Origin: Desulfofundulus australicus DSM 11792
Lineage (GTDB): Bacteria > Bacillota > Desulfotomaculia > Desulfotomaculales > Desulfovirgulaceae
Direction: 5' to 3'
NCBI RefSeq assembly: GCF_900129285.1
Contig: NZ_FQUW01000026.1
Span: 1 to 42,442 of the forward strand
DNA: 42,442 bases
Shown: positions 40,581-42,442 of the stretch, piece after piece
How the letters are laid out: each line of letters starts with the position of its first letter
Position numbering within the stretch: position 1 is the first letter of the stretch
Program-made: the position numbers and the translations under genes
The notes under the pieces: model-generated
What the model was told of the DNA's origin: nothing
The model's database searches: none
What the model saw: the letters and a program-made list of their open reading frames with translations, nothing else

Positions 40581-41417
40581 TTACTCCTTATTGCAAAAAA
40601 CTGTGAACACTGGAACTCCTTTCTTTTTTGCTTTAGTAGAAGCGAGGCTTGCAATATTGACAAATTCCCGGATATCGCAATCACTTTTTATTGCCGGTTG
40701 ACAGTTAACCACACCTGCTGATGCTGTAATTTTCATCCCGCCGTCCCAGTTATAACTGGCGATGGCGTTTACTATTTTGAGCGCGTATTCTTTAACCGTG
40801 CTTGCAGGCCTGACAGTAACCACGGCAAACTCATCGCCTGCATAGCGGCACGGATAATCGAGTTTTTCATCAACATGGGCTTTTATAATATTTGCGACAC
40901 GGTACAAAACTTCATCACCTATAATATGGCCGTATTTTTTGTCGACCTCCCCAAAACCATCCAGGTCAATGAAAACAATAGATAAGGCAATATTGTTCCT
41001 GATTAATTTACCGGTAATATAATATAAATATTCTGCCTTATTCAAACCGGTCAGCGTATCAAAATGCTTACCCAATTCATGATAGAGTTCCAGCTTGGTC
41101 ACTATTCCCAGTAATTTCCCGTCTTCAGCAACCACAAGGCGCTCTATTTTATAGCGCTCTACTATTTCAGCCGCATCCCAGATGGAACACGAAGGCGTCA
41201 CAGTTATCAAATCTTTGCTCATAGCATCAATGACCAGCCGGTTAGGGTGAGAACACCTTATATCCCTGGAAGTGATAATACCAACTAGTTGTCCACTTTC
41301 TATAACGGGTAGACAGCCGACTTTAAATTCATTCATCATCTCTGCCGCTTTTCTGACACTATCAAATGGGGAAGCAGTGATTATCCTCCTGTTCATGATA
41401 TTTTCCACGGTGGTCAT
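40581..41417 (-). CDS. CBS-pair plus GGDEF signalling protein
   Basis: The 278-residue protein has two N-terminal CBS domains (VENIMNRRIITASPFDSV, then AMSKDLITVTPSCSIWDA), which usually sense adenine nucleotides. A GGDEF domain follows with DTLTGLNKAEY, SIVFIDLDGFGEVD and the active-site loop RYAGDEFAVV. AGDEF in place of GGDEF is compatible with diguanylate cyclase activity. ATG at 41417 overlaps the stop of the upstream gene (TAATG) behind AGGTGGTGG. The region is more AT-rich than the rest. Confidence 0.85.
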   Translation of the reverse strand: MTTVENIMNRRIITASPFDSVRKAAEMMNEFKVGCLPVIESGQLVGIITSRDIRCSHPNRLVIDAMSKDLITVTPSCSIWDAAEIVERYKIERLVVAEDGKLLGIVTKLELYHELGKHFDTLTGLNKAEYLYYITGKLIRNNIALSIVFIDLDGFGEVDKKYGHIIGDEVLYRVANIIKAHVDEKLDYPCRYAGDEFAVVTVRPASTVKEYALKIVNAIASYNWDGGMKITASAGVVNCQPAIKSDCDIREFVNIASLASTKAKKKGVPVFTVFCNKE

Positions 41418-41788
41418 TATAAGTCCACCACCTTGTTTACCTGGACCACAATGTTTAACTGGGCTTTTATTACAGAATCTTCGGTGGCGATGGCAGAACA
41501 CTCTTTCAAGATAATGGGCAGGAGTTTATCCTGCGGGATAAATTTAAGCAGTGATTTCTTGAGCACGGCAGCTTCAAAGACATCATGTTCCAGCCGGATG
41601 ACCACATATTGCTCCGGGGAAAGCGCGTCCACCATTCGCTTCACCGCCTCTGGGCCAATTGGTGCCTTCTTGCCAACCACCAGGACATCCTGGATGGGCG
41701 GGATTTCAAATTCAGATAAACGGATGGAGATTTCGGCTTTCCTGCCAATTTCAAACGGGCGAGAAAACGACATTTCTCCGGTACTCAT
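41417..41788 (-). CDS. Protein of unknown function coupled to the CBS-GGDEF protein
   Basis: The 123-residue soluble protein has no signal peptide or membrane helix. Its segments are EIGRKAEISIRLSEFEIPP, QDVLVVGKKAPIGPEAV and QYVVIRLEHDVFEAA. ATG at 41788 follows AAGGAAGG. I do not recognise the family. Its stop overlaps the start of the CBS-GGDEF gene, so it may supply or modulate the signal to it. Confidence 0.7.
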   Translation of the reverse strand: MSTGEMSFSRPFEIGRKAEISIRLSEFEIPPIQDVLVVGKKAPIGPEAVKRMVDALSPEQYVVIRLEHDVFEAAVLKKSLLKFIPQDKLLPIILKECSAIATEDSVIKAQLNIVVQVNKVVDL

Positions 41789-42054
41789 TCTTTTAATACC
41801 TTCCTTGTTAATTTTTAGGCGTTATTCTTTAATTATTTTTTGGCATTTATTCGTCATCAATTGCCGATTACCTTTAAAAAATAAAAATCATGCCATAAAG
41901 CGGTATATAAAAGATACGGCTATGTAGTCATGCAGAAGCTGACGCGATATCAGAGCACTTTGCGACAGGTAGTGGAAGTGATCAGCGCCTCACTCGCGCA
42001 GCTTCATCAGATGGTAGAGGGGCAGGGTCGAATAGTTACGACCGCCATATTACA

Positions 42055-42442
42055 CCGGTTATTGTGCTGGATGAAATTCACCTGGCAGACGGTAAGGTCC
42101 TGGAGGAATTAAGGCTGCTTTTCAACTTCAAAATGGATTCACAGAATCCCTTTATCCTGATCCTGTCCGGGCAAACGCTGATCCGCAACAAATTGGCCCT
42201 CAATGCTAACAGCCCCCTGCGCCAAAGGCTCACCGTAAAGTATGTCATGCAGGGCCTTAAACCCGGCGAAATCCAGGAATACTGTGCAAGCCGCCTGAAA
42301 AACGCCGGCCTGCACGAGGAGATCTTTACCCCGCAAGCTCTGGAGGCCATTTACGCCATCACCAAAGGATTGCCCCGGCTGGTTAACAATCTGGTGACCA
42401 GCTGCCTGATCTGCGCATACGGCAGGAAACAAAAGCAGATTG
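42055..42442 (+). pseudogene. C-terminal part of an IS-associated ExeA-like AAA ATPase (runs off window)
   Basis: The plus strand reads PVIVLDEIHLADGKVLEELR (Walker B region), then LLFNFKMDSQNPFILILSGQ, LRQRLTVKYVMQGLKPGEIQ and ITKGLPRLVNNLVTSC to the window edge. This matches the helper ATPases encoded beside DDE transposases in Firmicutes. The same frame extends upstream to about 41920 without a stop, but that part shows no Walker A P-loop and no start with a ribosome site. A 5' deletion is likely, so I treat it as broken. Confidence 0.65.

Overview
The window reads as chromosomal DNA of an anaerobic, spore-forming, GC-moderate Firmicute of the Desulfotomaculum/Pelotomaculum kind. This is inferred from several things together: a SleB cortex hydrolase, a CotF-like coat protein, frequent GTG/TTG starts behind strong GGAGG sites, a long-form HisG, DUF169 and COG1313 proteins, acyl-CoA carboxylase/crotonase/HMGL genes, and an apparent selenocysteine codon with a SECIS hairpin. 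No 16S or other decisive marker is present, so the assignment is tentative.

Layout. 1-300: the 5' end of an IS110-family transposase (minus strand), then two degenerate CRISPR-like repeats. 384-3664: a TehB-like methyltransferase, then a DUF1538-DUF1538-tandem PII operon with its own promoter and a peroxiredoxin fragment behind it. 3712-9447: MgtC-like protein, a coiled-coil protein built on an 11-residue tandem repeat, adenine deaminase, a double-BON protein, an amidase_6 cell-wall enzyme and a degenerate LCP-like protein. 9526-12716: promoter and hisG, then split ADP-forming acyl-CoA synthetase subunits. 12847-15620: rhomboid protease, SleB, Pit phosphate permease, TM1266-like regulator. 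15645-21099: a single-direction cluster of a DUF155/RMD1-like membrane protein, a compact two-GTPase dynamin-like protein and several small coiled-coil proteins. 21154-25720: tRNA-Leu(GAG), an AT-rich island of two exported or anchored proteins bounded by near-identical hairpins, a METTL-type methyltransferase, DUF169, and tRNA-Leu(CAA) next to a decayed integrase. 25890-31830: ECF sigma/anti-sigma pair, a NifU-like gene interrupted by an in-frame TGA, nitrilase-family amidase, YchF, a radical SAM protein and CotF-like genes. 32234-36403: acyl-CoA carboxylase beta, crotonase, HMG-CoA-lyase-like protein, and a P-loop protein. 36476-40543: a cad-type metal efflux ATPase with its ArsR/CadC sensor, then RmuC. 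40581-42442: an AT-richer tail with a CBS-GGDEF protein, an unknown partner and the C-terminal part of an IS-type AAA ATPase.

The most notable observation is the NifU-like gene at 27912-28133. It has a TGA exactly where the second Cys of the CGGC motif belongs. The reading frame continues intact for 28 codons, and 32-47 nt past the TGA there is a 6-bp stem closed on a GGTC tetraloop, the form of a bacterial SECIS. It is probably a selenoprotein with a CxxU motif. The second is the dynamin/DUF155/coiled-coil cluster, a plausible uncharacterised membrane-remodelling module. The DUF1538/PII operon and the HMGL-like protein lacking the lyase cysteine also merit attention.
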